From Pontibacter actiniarum (GTDB lineage: Bacteria; Bacteroidota; Bacteroidia; Cytophagales; Hymenobacteraceae), in the NCBI RefSeq assembly GCF_003585765.1, contig NZ_CP021235.1, forward strand, positions 3,472,001 to 3,536,000: DNA of 64,000 bases, read 5' to 3'. The notes below the pieces were generated by a model. That model was not told where the DNA came from, searched no databases, and saw nothing but the letters and a program-made list of their open reading frames with translations. Shown here piece by piece: positions 36,147 through 43,433 of the stretch. The stretch's first letter is position 1. Every line of letters starts with the position of its first letter. The position numbers and the translations under genes are program-made.

Positions 36147-36485
36147 ATGCAAGCACTGGACATCAGAGATTTGTTGGAGAACATCGAGCGGAAGGTGTAC
36201 CAGCAGGAGATTACAACTGACGACGCAGTAACGAACTACATAAACACAGAAATCGCAAAAGCCATCAACCTGAAGTATAAAAAGGAGAATGAGGCTGAAG
36301 AGGATCTGCTGAAAAACGTTTCGTGCACCACGTTGGAATGTTACCTGGACCACCTGAAGAATGTGGAGGCTAAACTGAAGCAGCCTTGCAACCTTTCGGC
36401 TCAATGCAACCCGGTAGAGGAGCGCGATATTAACCGTCGCCTGCTACTGATTCTGAACCGCCTCAAAGGCTACAGCAGAAGGTAA
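36147..36485 (+). CDS. hypothetical small helical protein with Cys cluster
   Basis: A 112-residue, mostly helical, charged protein with no signal peptide. Four cysteines are spread over the middle (CTTLEC, then QPCNLSAQC), about residues 59-90, and could bind metal or form disulphides. I do not recognise the family. It has a clear terminator 30 bases after its stop and a single-gene layout. Confidence 0.6.
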   Translation: MQALDIRDLLENIERKVYQQEITTDDAVTNYINTEIAKAINLKYKKENEAEEDLLKNVSCTTLECYLDHLKNVEAKLKQPCNLSAQCNPVEERDINRRLLLILNRLKGYSRR

Positions 36486-36515
36486 GCCTTCTGCCTTTAC
36501 TAAACTTTAAAGATT

Positions 36516-36556
36516 ATCCTTCGCAAGATTCCTCAGCTCTTTCGAAGGATTTTTTA
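36516..36556 (+). terminator. intrinsic terminator, 36147 gene
   Basis: ATCCTTCG (36516-36523) pairs with CGAAGGAT (36543-36550), followed by TTTTTT. Confidence 0.82.
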
Positions 36557-36646
36557 TGTCCGTACCTTTCCGGGCCCCACAGCGGCTCTCCCTCCTGCCC
36601 CGGCACTCGCGGGGCCTATCAGAATAACTGCCAGGGGCTATACATG

Positions 36647-36690
36647 ATGCAAGTCATTTTTTAGGAGGCGGTTAGTGTGTAAACTTGCAT
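36647..36690. promoter_or_regulatory. inverted repeat upstream of cupin/globin pair
   Basis: ATGCAAGT (36647-36654) and ACTTGCAT (36683-36690) are perfect reverse complements 28 bases apart, just upstream of the cupin start at 36717. They could be half-sites for a regulator. Confidence 0.4.
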
Positions 36691-36716
36691 AGGATACAAC
36701 ACGAGTAAGAGCAGCC

Positions 36717-37040
36717 ATGGATACCGATAACCAACCCCTACAGCAGCCACTGACCGACCTGTGTGGCCAGATAGCCTACAGCGCGAACAGCTTCCGGAGC
36801 CAGGTTATACTGGAGCACGAGAAGCAGAAGGCGATTCTGTTCGCCTTCTCAGAGGGGCAAGAGCTTAAGGAGCATAAAACCAGCCATGATGTGCTGCTGA
36901 TTATGCTGGAGGGAGCCTGCGAGTTCAGTATTTACCTGTCGCCACAGGTGCTGAGGGCAGGGCAGGTCATCAGGATTCCGGCCCATGAGCCTCACGCTCT
37001 GAAAGCGTTGACAAACTTTAAGATGGTGCTGATAAAATAA
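36717..37040 (+). CDS. cupin-domain protein
   Basis: A 107-residue single cupin barrel. The first metal-binding motif is reduced (EHKTSHDVLLIMLEG) and the second (GQVIRIPAHEPHAL) keeps its His residues, so a metal may still bind. The Gly after LEG matches the conserved cupin turn. Many Bacteroidota have such a cupin directly before a truncated haemoglobin; here the gap is 4 bases, so they are one operon. Likely a redox- or nitric-oxide-related small protein, inferred from the partner. Start ATG at 36717 is clear. Confidence 0.78.
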   Translation: MDTDNQPLQQPLTDLCGQIAYSANSFRSQVILEHEKQKAILFAFSEGQELKEHKTSHDVLLIMLEGACEFSIYLSPQVLRAGQVIRIPAHEPHALKALTNFKMVLIK

Positions 37041-37044
37041 CCTT

Positions 37045-37437
37045 ATGAAGAGAGACCTCGCGACCGAAGAAGATATCAAACTGCTTGTAGATACATTTTA
37101 TGACCACGTGAACCAGGACGACCTGCTTTCACCGGTTTTCAACGGCTTTGCCAAAGTAGACTGGTCTCGCCACCTGCCGGTTATGTATAACTTCTGGAGC
37201 TCCGTTCTGTTCGGCAGCATCGCTTACAAAGGCCAGCCTTTCCCGAAGCACATGCGCCTGCCTATTGAGCGGAAGCACTTTTCGCGCTGGGTGAGCCTGT
37301 TTCTGCAAACGGTGGACGAGCTGTTCGAAGGCACCAAGGCGGAGGAGGCAAAGCACAAGGCCAGCAGCATCGCCCGTGTTTTCCAGATGAAGATGGGCCT
37401 CTTCAGTTTCCTGGACCAGGAGGCCGACGTGGTGTAG
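37045..37437 (+). CDS. group III truncated haemoglobin
   Basis: A 130-residue haem protein of the TrHb3 (P) type. The proximal His is His78 in RKHFSRW. The DTFYDHV helix near 16-22 supplies the distal Phe/Tyr, and the MYNFWSSVLFGS helix lies near 47-58. Length is typical, with the Ala/Glu-rich loop and the closing FQMKMGLFSFL helix. Group III globins are linked to nitric oxide and peroxide chemistry. Cotranscribed with the cupin and ending at a perfect 17-bp terminator. Confidence 0.88.
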   Translation: MKRDLATEEDIKLLVDTFYDHVNQDDLLSPVFNGFAKVDWSRHLPVMYNFWSSVLFGSIAYKGQPFPKHMRLPIERKHFSRWVSLFLQTVDELFEGTKAEEAKHKASSIARVFQMKMGLFSFLDQEADVV

Positions 37438-37452
37438 CCGCATCCTGCGGTC

Positions 37453-37498
37453 AAAAAGAGAAGGGCAGTGGCGCTAGCGTTACTGCCCTTCTCTTTTT
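37453..37498 (+). terminator. intrinsic terminator after truncated haemoglobin
   Basis: A perfect 17-bp stem (37453-37469 with 37482-37498) whose right arm ends in TTTTT. Confidence 0.88.
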
Positions 37499-37995
37499 AA
37501 CCTGTTTCGCACTGCCTGGGCCTGCTGCTTGTGCATGCCCAAGCAGTGCCGGCCTATCCGCACGGCATCTTTTTTTTACCAGAAAGGCAGCAGCTCCAAA
37601 ATACGTCGCCGGCAAGCTAAGCAGAAGCGCAGGCACAGCAACAGCCTGGCTACCTGCACCATTTTTCTCAAGCTGCCGAAAAAGCCCTCACTAAACCCGA
37701 TGCCACGGCCGGCCAAAAGCATAGCACACGGCTATATGTGGAAAAATAAATCTACTGCGTTTCACCACCCATTTTATACCCTTTCGTATATATAGCCCAT
37801 ATAGACGCAGCGTAACGCGAAAAGACAAGAGCAAGTATAGAAGCTCCTATTTTTTTCACGGAATACATGTGGCAGCTCTTGCACATCTAAAAGGCGTTCT
37901 ATATATTTGATTTACACTTCTGAAAAAATCTGTTATAACCTAGTAAACGCAACAATATGATATAAAGCTCTACGTTAACTTAATGTGGCTTTACG
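37499..37995. other. intergenic region upstream of ECF sigma gene
   Basis: 497 bases with no convincing gene; the open frame 37529-37795 is unusually rich in Lys, Arg and Pro and lacks family features. The promoter candidate at 37879-37909 is the only element seen. Confidence 0.45.
37879..37909 (+). promoter_or_regulatory. candidate promoter of the ECF sigma gene
   Basis: TTG at 37879-37881 and TATATTTG at 37902-37909 are separated by 20 bases, matching the Bacteroidota -33/-7 pattern; it leaves a leader of about 80 bases. Confidence 0.5.
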
Positions 37996-38598
37996 ATGAA
38001 TACAACTACCCAGATGAGCGACTCTGCATTAGTCTCGCTCTACATCGCAGGTAATGAAAGTGCGTTTGAACAGCTAGTAAACAGACACAAAAACAAAGTC
38101 TACACTACTATTTTAATGATTGTGAAGGACTCGTACACGGCCGAGGACCTCATGCAGGATGCATTCATAAAAGCCATCCATACCATGAAAGGCGGCCGCT
38201 ACAACGAGGAAGGCAAATTTTCTTCATGGATATGCCGCATTGCCCATAACCTGGCAATAGACCATTTCCGTAAAGAGAAGAGAAGCCCGGTGATCACACT
38301 GGAAGACGGCAGTAACGTGTTTAACACGATGTCTTTCTCAGAGGACTCAGCCGAGTCGCTGCAGATAAAGGAGGACACCCATGCCCGTCTACGCGAGCTG
38401 ATCCAGACGCTGCCCCAGTCGCAGCGTGAAGTGCTGATGATGCGCCATTACGCAGACATGAGCTTTCAGGAGATAGCCGACGCTACCGGTGTGAGCATCA
38501 ACACTGCCCTGGGTCGTATGCGCTATGCGCTGATCAACCTGCGGAAAAAGATGCTAAACGGTAACATTGCGTATGATAAAAACCTCTACTCAGAATGA
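37996..38598 (+). CDS. ECF RNA polymerase sigma factor
   Basis: A 200-residue sigma-70 family protein of the extracytoplasmic-function class. Region 2 covers about 20-90, with DLMQDAFIKAI and the FSSWICRIAHNLAIDHFRK promoter-melting helix. Region 4 covers about 130-185, with LPQSQREVLMMRHYADMSFQEIADATGVSINTALGRMRYA as its helix-turn-helix. Its target genes are unknown. A 76-residue protein overlaps its 3' end by 26 bases, the usual position of an anti-sigma factor, but that protein lacks a membrane segment. Confidence 0.92.
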   Translation: MNTTTQMSDSALVSLYIAGNESAFEQLVNRHKNKVYTTILMIVKDSYTAEDLMQDAFIKAIHTMKGGRYNEEGKFSSWICRIAHNLAIDHFRKEKRSPVITLEDGSNVFNTMSFSEDSAESLQIKEDTHARLRELIQTLPQSQREVLMMRHYADMSFQEIADATGVSINTALGRMRYALINLRKKMLNGNIAYDKNLYSE

Positions 38599-38803
38599 GC
38601 TGATCCAGTATGTATATGACGAGTTGGCCGAAGACGCCCGCGCGCAGCTGGAATCAGCATTTATGCAAGATGACGAACTAGCCGAGGGCTGTTCTGAACT
38701 GCTCATGTTCCAACAGCTACTCGATGAGGCAGCCAAGGCGCCAAGCGCACGCTCGGTTCAAGATATTTTAAATTACTCAAAAAGCTTAAGTTTGCAGTCT
38801 TAA
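38573..38803 (+). CDS. small acidic protein overlapping sigma gene
   Basis: A 76-residue soluble acidic protein. The ATG at 38573 overlaps the sigma gene by 26 bases; the in-frame TTG at 38567 is less likely. The first half, NELIQYVYDELAEDARAQLESAFMQDDELAEGC, resembles the short N-terminal zinc-finger-like helices of anti-sigma factors but lacks the HxxxCxxC motif. It may be a reduced cytoplasmic anti-sigma factor or a sigma stabiliser. Its last codons lie inside the following terminator hairpin. Confidence 0.65.
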   Translation: MIKTSTQNELIQYVYDELAEDARAQLESAFMQDDELAEGCSELLMFQQLLDEAAKAPSARSVQDILNYSKSLSLQS

Positions 38804-38822
38804 CTGATTGCAAACTTTTTTT
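38789..38822 (+). terminator. intrinsic terminator overlapping 3' end of gene
   Basis: AGTTTGCA (38789-38796) pairs with TGCAAACT (38809-38816), followed by a run of Ts reaching the nth start codon. Confidence 0.78.
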
Positions 38823-39509
38823 ATGCAGAAGAAGGAACGTTACAAACTCCTGATTGAGTACTTTACCCAGCACTTTCCGGAGCCCGAAACAGAACTGGCT
38901 TACTCCAACCCCTACGAGCTGATTCTGGCCGTGGTGTTGAGCGCCCAGTGCACGGATAAGCGTGTGAACATGGTAACGCCTGCCCTTTTCGAGGCTTACC
39001 CTAGCCCCGAGGCACTGGCTACTGCCACGCCGGAGGAGGTGTTCCCGTACATCCGGAGTATCTCCTACCCGAATAACAAGGCAAAGCACCTGGCCGGCTT
39101 GGGCAAGATGCTGGTAGAGAAGTTTAACTCAGAAGTGCCCAGCACAGTAGAGGAACTGGTAAAGCTGCCAGGGGTGGGCCGTAAAACAGCCAACGTTATT
39201 GTGTCTGTTATCTGGAACCAGCCAGCCATGGCCGTGGACACGCATGTGTTCCGGGTAAGCAAGCGACTGGGCCTGGTAACCAAAGCCGCCAAAACCCCGC
39301 TGGAGGTGGAGAAGCAGCTGGTGGCAAACATCCCCAATGAGCTTGTGTCTAAGGCACACCACTGGCTCATCCTGCATGGCCGCTACATTTGTGTGGCTCG
39401 CCGCCCGAAATGCGAGGAATGCCCCCTCACCCACTTCTGCGCCTTTTTTCAGAAGAACTTCCCCAACATTCCGGATGACCCGGAGAATAAGCTGGGCGGC
39501 CTTGCCTAG
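38823..39509 (+). CDS. nth: endonuclease III
   Basis: A 228-residue base-excision repair glycosylase/AP lyase for oxidised pyrimidines. The helix-hairpin-helix LPGVGRKTANVI holds catalytic Lys121, and Asp139 is in MAVDTHVFRV; both align with Lys120 and Asp138 of E. coli Nth. The iron-sulphur ligands fit C-x6-C-x2-C-x5-C (CVARRPKCEECPLTHFC). I use the ATG at 38823; the longer frame from a TTG at 38808 starts inside the terminator. Convergent with the 39591 gene. Confidence 0.94.
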   Translation: MQKKERYKLLIEYFTQHFPEPETELAYSNPYELILAVVLSAQCTDKRVNMVTPALFEAYPSPEALATATPEEVFPYIRSISYPNNKAKHLAGLGKMLVEKFNSEVPSTVEELVKLPGVGRKTANVIVSVIWNQPAMAVDTHVFRVSKRLGLVTKAAKTPLEVEKQLVANIPNELVSKAHHWLILHGRYICVARRPKCEECPLTHFCAFFQKNFPNIPDDPENKLGGLA

Positions 39510-39546
39510 AGTCGCGTCGCTGCCGTGGCTACAGAACAGCACAAAA

Positions 39547-39578
39547 AAACAGGCAAGCCGTTCGCAGCTTGCCTGTTT
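39547..39578. terminator. bidirectional terminator between nth and 39591 gene
   Basis: AAACAGGCAAGC pairs with GCTTGCCTGTTT, a perfect 12-bp stem with an 8-base loop between convergent genes. Confidence 0.87.
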
Positions 39579-39590
39579 TAGTTCTGGGTG

Positions 39591-40070
39591 TTACCGGGAT
39601 TGAGCGGCTTCTCTAGCATGATGGCCTCGTTTGCCACTGTCGGCTCTTTCTTTATGCCTGGCCTTCATTTGCTCACGCTGCTCTTCATACTTGGCGTACT
39701 GCTTTTTGTTGAGGATTTCCTTCATGGCTTCGTTGTGGCGCTTGTGGCTATCCATCATTTCCTTGCGGAAGCTGGCGTCTCTTTTGTCTCCCTTCTTAAA
39801 CCTCGCCCGCATGGCATCTTTATCTTTTGCATGCTGCAGGCAAAGGGCCTCAACCTTCCTGGCCTGCGATTTATTCAGGTCAAGCTCCCTGGTCATGCGC
39901 TCTGCTCTGGCTTTGGCTCTTTCTTTAGGGCTTTTACGCGTGCCCCTTTCCTTGTGCCCCTGCTTTCTTACTTCCTGGCGTGACTTCTCATTGCTTTGTG
40001 CTACTGCGGGTGCTACAGCGCCTCCTGCTATCAGCACGCCGAGGGCCAGCATTAGTATGTGCTTTCTCAT
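39591..40070 (-). CDS. periplasmic Spy/CpxP-like helical protein
   Basis: A 159-residue protein with a signal peptide ending VAPAVAQ, then a very basic, helical mature part. LDLNKSQARKVEALCLQHAKD and the later EILNKKQYAKYEEQREQM are arranged like the two LTxxQ helices of Spy/CpxP/DUF4890 proteins, which act as periplasmic chaperones or metal-stress sensors. The many Lys, Arg and Glu and several His would suit envelope stress or metal binding. Related proteins are often next to ECF sigma systems; the sigma gene here is 1 kb away but on the other strand. Confidence 0.72.
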   Translation of the reverse strand: MRKHILMLALGVLIAGGAVAPAVAQSNEKSRQEVRKQGHKERGTRKSPKERAKARAERMTRELDLNKSQARKVEALCLQHAKDKDAMRARFKKGDKRDASFRKEMMDSHKRHNEAMKEILNKKQYAKYEEQREQMKARHKERADSGKRGHHAREAAQSR

Positions 40071-40319
40071 CTTCTTCTATTCAAGTAGTTAAATAAACCG
40101 GCAGTAAAATCCAGGCCTGGTGGCTTTTGCCTGCTCTATGGCAATATCCAAACGGCGTGCCACAATTTTACCGGCCCGTGGCTCGCCCGAAGCAAAACGC
40201 TACAAGGCATTGTGTATCAAAACGCAAAACTTACAGAAAGAAAAAGAAGGTTGATTGATGCACTCCTGCAAGGGCTGGAAAATAGGTGGGAGGCAAGCAA
40301 AGGAGATGTGGCAGAGCAG

Positions 40320-41516
40320 CTACTTCACAACGCTTAGCAGTACGTTTTCCACTTGCTGCACCAGTTGCTTGCGGTCGAATAGCTGGCGGGCGATGGCCGC
40401 TCCGTTCGCCGCACATGCCCGTAGCAGTTCCGGCTGCGCCAGCACCTCCTGTAGCAGCTGTACCATGGCATCTGCCTGGCCGGCAGGGGTATACCAACCG
40501 CAGGCATGCTTCTCCACAAAGGATTTCGTCCAGCCGGGGTTGGTTACCAAGGCGGGAGTGCCACAGGCAAGGCTGTCGTAGAACTTCGCCGGAGAGTTGG
40601 TGGCAAGCACGGGCAAATCGTTAAACGGCACCAGCGAGATATCTGCCAGCTTAAACCATTTAAACACCTCGGGCCGGGGCTGCGGTGGCAGCAAGAGCAG
40701 GTTCGGCAGCCGCTGCGCCAGCTCCTGCAGCTGTGCCTCATAGTAGCCGTTTCCCGTGAAAACAAACGTTATACTTGTATTTGCGGCCATCTGCTCCATT
40801 ACCTGCATTAGCATGGGTATACTGTTGGCGCGGCCATAGGTGCCGGCGTATAGGGCTACTTGCTTTCCCTGCAGCCCGTACTTCTGGCGCAGCAGCGCAA
40901 GCTCGTGCTCCTGCACAGCGGAGACCATGTTCAGGTCAGTTCCGTTATAGTTTGTCGTGATCTTCTCACGCGGGATGCCTAAGTCAGCCACGTAGTCCGA
41001 CATGTCGGGCGAAAGGGTGATGATGTGGCTGGCACGCTCGTAGAGGCTTTTCTCCATGCTGTAGAGGCGCTGCTGCAACCATGTGTTCTGCACAGCCCCC
41101 ATTTGTATCGGGAAGCTCGGCCACAGGTCCTGCACCTCAAACACCCACGGCACCCCGCGCAGCCTTGCCACCTGCGCCGCCACCCACGGCGTGCTCAGCG
41201 GAGTGGAAACCGCCCACAGCACATCCGGCTTAGGCATCTGCATCGTCTTCTTAAAAGCACTACCCGCAAAGCCGGCAAAAGACTTCAGCCGTTTGCGCAC
41301 CCCCATCTTGTTGGTGTAGGGTGCCTCACACTCCAGCAGCTCCACCCCTTCCGGCACCCAGCTGTACGCGTGGGTCACACGCGTGCGCCGCCACCCGTCG
41401 CTCGTTACCAGGCTCACCCGGTGCCTTTGCACCAGTTCCTCCATAAAGGAGTAGTGGCGGCAGGTGGCAGGGCAGTCCGGGTTGTGGTGGTGTTGGTTCA
41501 GTAGGGCGATGTGCAT
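40320..41516 (-). CDS. glycosyltransferase family 4 protein
   Basis: A 398-residue GT-B glycosyltransferase of the WbuB-like GT4 group. The N-terminal domain carries QHHHNPDCPATCRHYSFMEEL, seen in transferases that add amino sugars to surface polysaccharides. The linker is near 175-205, and the C-terminal nucleotide-sugar domain has YAGTYGRANS (about 240) and the F-Y-DSLACGTPALV acceptor/donor motif (about 325-340), with SPAKFYDSL in place of the usual SK.xEY. No other polysaccharide genes are adjacent, so the product is unknown. Confidence 0.85.
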   Translation of the reverse strand: MHIALLNQHHHNPDCPATCRHYSFMEELVQRHRVSLVTSDGWRRTRVTHAYSWVPEGVELLECEAPYTNKMGVRKRLKSFAGFAGSAFKKTMQMPKPDVLWAVSTPLSTPWVAAQVARLRGVPWVFEVQDLWPSFPIQMGAVQNTWLQQRLYSMEKSLYERASHIITLSPDMSDYVADLGIPREKITTNYNGTDLNMVSAVQEHELALLRQKYGLQGKQVALYAGTYGRANSIPMLMQVMEQMAANTSITFVFTGNGYYEAQLQELAQRLPNLLLLPPQPRPEVFKWFKLADISLVPFNDLPVLATNSPAKFYDSLACGTPALVTNPGWTKSFVEKHACGWYTPAGQADAMVQLLQEVLAQPELLRACAANGAAIARQLFDRKQLVQQVENVLLSVVK

Positions 41517-41608
41517 GCTGTAAATTTTGTTCGCGAAGAGGAGGCCTGGCGACTACCGGTGAAACGTTTCGTTGCTATACTTCGTGCTGCTGAAACCGCA
41601 GCCATCCG

Positions 41609-42613
41609 TTAACGCTTCTTCTCAGGTTTATACTTCGACTCGCTGAAGATTTTGCGGTAATCGGTTTCGGCCATTAGTTCCGGCAGCGTTACCTCCGGGT
41701 TCCGCTCCATGTATGCCCGCACAATCTGCCAGCCTACCCACGCACCGATGCGCCCGGGTGCGGTGGCATCAATCTCCGGCGTGTTCGGGCGCTCGCCAAT
41801 GTACTTGTTCACCACAAAGGGCGCCTTCTCAAATAGCAGCTCCTTCTCTACAAAATGCGCCCAGATGCGCCCCTCATTATGAGACACGTCGGCTATTTCC
41901 TTTTCGGTGTAGGACATAATGTATGCGTCCGGCACGCAGGGCAGCACAGACTGCACAAAGTAGTAAGCCTTGCCTATACCGATCATCTCGGCCAGCAGCG
42001 TGCGATCTGCAAAGCCGGTTTTGTTAAAGCGGTCTGAGAGGAGCAGCATGGCGGCAGGCACCATCTTCTCTGGTTCATAGCGCTGCAGAATGTACTCATA
42101 AGCCTGCGGGCGGTATGTAGCCTTCGGACCGATAAAATAATCAAGGCCAAAGACCAGAAGGCTGTCCGACACAAAGAGGTCGCTGCCTAGCGTGCCAAGC
42201 CCGGTCACGAAGGTCATCACCTGCGGCACCTGGTACTCCGGGTAGTAGTACTTTATTACCTTGAAAGCCCGCTCCAGTTGCTGCTCCTGCTCCTGCATGC
42301 TGCCAAAAGTTTGGATTGCCTGCTCTGCCAGCGAATCCAGCGCAGGGTTAGTGGCCAGGCCGTAAAGCGGGGAAATCAGGGCGGAGTCTGAGGGGTAGTT
42401 ATCCTGTTGCAGGTACTTGTCGGCGAACACCGGGTGGTTCTTCAGAAAGTCGGCCATTTCAGCTTTGGAGCTCACCGCAAAGAAAGGCTGCTCCAGGCGC
42501 TCAATCTGCACGTCCACGGGCACCTCAGCTATTTCATCCGGAAGTTCACATCCTTTCTCGCCGCAGCCGAAGGAAAACACTACTAGCGCAAGTATAAGTA
42601 ATCTGTAATACAT
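41609..42613 (-). CDS. gldB: gliding motility lipoprotein GldB
   Basis: A 334-residue lipoprotein needed for gliding in Bacteroidota. The lipobox is FSFGC with Cys17. The body is DUF2268-like; its C-terminal block IGERPNTPEIDATAPGRIG, followed by AWVGWQIVRAYMERNPEVTL, is characteristic of GldB. The final residues (SESKYKPEKKR) are basic. gldD and gldE lie 6-7 kb downstream, as dispersed gld genes often do. It starts opposite a barrel gene with overlapping divergent promoter elements. Confidence 0.88.
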   Translation of the reverse strand: MYYRLLILALVVFSFGCGEKGCELPDEIAEVPVDVQIERLEQPFFAVSSKAEMADFLKNHPVFADKYLQQDNYPSDSALISPLYGLATNPALDSLAEQAIQTFGSMQEQEQQLERAFKVIKYYYPEYQVPQVMTFVTGLGTLGSDLFVSDSLLVFGLDYFIGPKATYRPQAYEYILQRYEPEKMVPAAMLLLSDRFNKTGFADRTLLAEMIGIGKAYYFVQSVLPCVPDAYIMSYTEKEIADVSHNEGRIWAHFVEKELLFEKAPFVVNKYIGERPNTPEIDATAPGRIGAWVGWQIVRAYMERNPEVTLPELMAETDYRKIFSESKYKPEKKR

Positions 42614-42620
42614 TGTTTCG

Positions 42621-42638
42621 TATCTTTGTACAAAAATA
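42621..42638. promoter_or_regulatory. back-to-back -7 elements for gldB and barrel gene
   Basis: TATCTTTG (42621-42628, plus strand) and TATTTTTG (42638-42631, minus strand) both match TAnnTTTG and lie two bases apart between divergent genes. No clear -33 TTTG was found for either. Confidence 0.45.
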
Positions 42639-42682
42639 GGGGGTTACTTCGTATTAGGGTAACATAAAGTATAATTTAAGCT

Positions 42683-43360
42683 ATGTTCATGAAGAAAATT
42701 GCACTCTTGATGTTGTTTTTGTGCGCTGGGTTCACCTCCATGGCACAGATAGAGATTGGCCTCCAGGTTTCGCCTACCATCTCTGGTAATCGCTTCGTAG
42801 CCGAAGACAGGTATCATTTTGAGAAAGAGAGCAACAACCTGCGTTTGGGTGTCGGGGTGATTGCGGACTACTTCTTTGCTCAGAACTATGCGTTCAGCAC
42901 CGGTTTGATTTACCGTGGCAAGGGTGCGGAAATCTCTTACAACTACACCCGCGAGAATGCCGATGGCTCTGTGGAGCAGATCAAAGATAAAGATGACCTG
43001 ACGATACAGTACATTGAGTTGCCGCTGACGCTGAAGCTGTTTACGAACGAAGTGGCCCCGGGCACCATTGTGTACTTCCAGGTGGGCGGCTCCCTGAACA
43101 CGAAGGTGGCAGCGCAGGTGGACGACAAAAAAGTGATTAACAGCGAAAAGGTGATCAAGCGCTTTAACATATTCGAGGCAGACGTGCTGCTCGGGGGCGG
43201 CGCCGAGTTCCAGATGGGGCAGAGCACCAAGCTGTTCGCTGGCCTCACCTACCACCGCGGCCTGACCGATATCGATGATTTTTACGAGGAGCGCCTGAAC
43301 GACAAGAACATCTCTTTGAAGAACAACGGCGTTTCGCTGGACTTCGGGGTGAAGTTCTAG
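42683..43360 (+). CDS. PorT-family outer-membrane beta-barrel protein
   Basis: A 225-residue outer-membrane barrel. The signal peptide ends FTSMAQ; ATG at 42689 is an equal alternative start. Family blocks include IGLQVSPTISGNRF, LGVGVIADYFF, FSTGLIYRGKGAEI, YIELPLTLKLFTNEV and an aromatic last strand VSLDFGVKF. It is divergent from gldB and therefore a candidate for the PorT-like component tied to gliding and T9SS, but proteins of this fold are numerous here (three others at 16-18.6 kb), so I do not assign porT. Confidence 0.8.
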   Translation: MFMKKIALLMLFLCAGFTSMAQIEIGLQVSPTISGNRFVAEDRYHFEKESNNLRLGVGVIADYFFAQNYAFSTGLIYRGKGAEISYNYTRENADGSVEQIKDKDDLTIQYIELPLTLKLFTNEVAPGTIVYFQVGGSLNTKVAAQVDDKKVINSEKVIKRFNIFEADVLLGGGAEFQMGQSTKLFAGLTYHRGLTDIDDFYEERLNDKNISLKNNGVSLDFGVKF

Positions 43361-43378
43361 GCAAACCCTCTTCAACAG

Positions 43379-43414
43379 AAAAAGCCGCTGCTAAACAATT
43401 AGCAGCGGCTTTTT
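43379..43414. terminator. bidirectional terminator between barrel and RNase G genes
   Basis: AAAAAGCCGCTGCT pairs perfectly with AGCAGCGGCTTTTT around an 8-base loop. Confidence 0.88.
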
Positions 43415-43433
43415 TCATTCAGAGCAAACCGTC

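Noticed and set aside
37529-37795. 88-residue frame after the truncated haemoglobin
   Set aside because: It begins just after a terminator, is rich in Arg, Lys and Pro and has no recognisable features.
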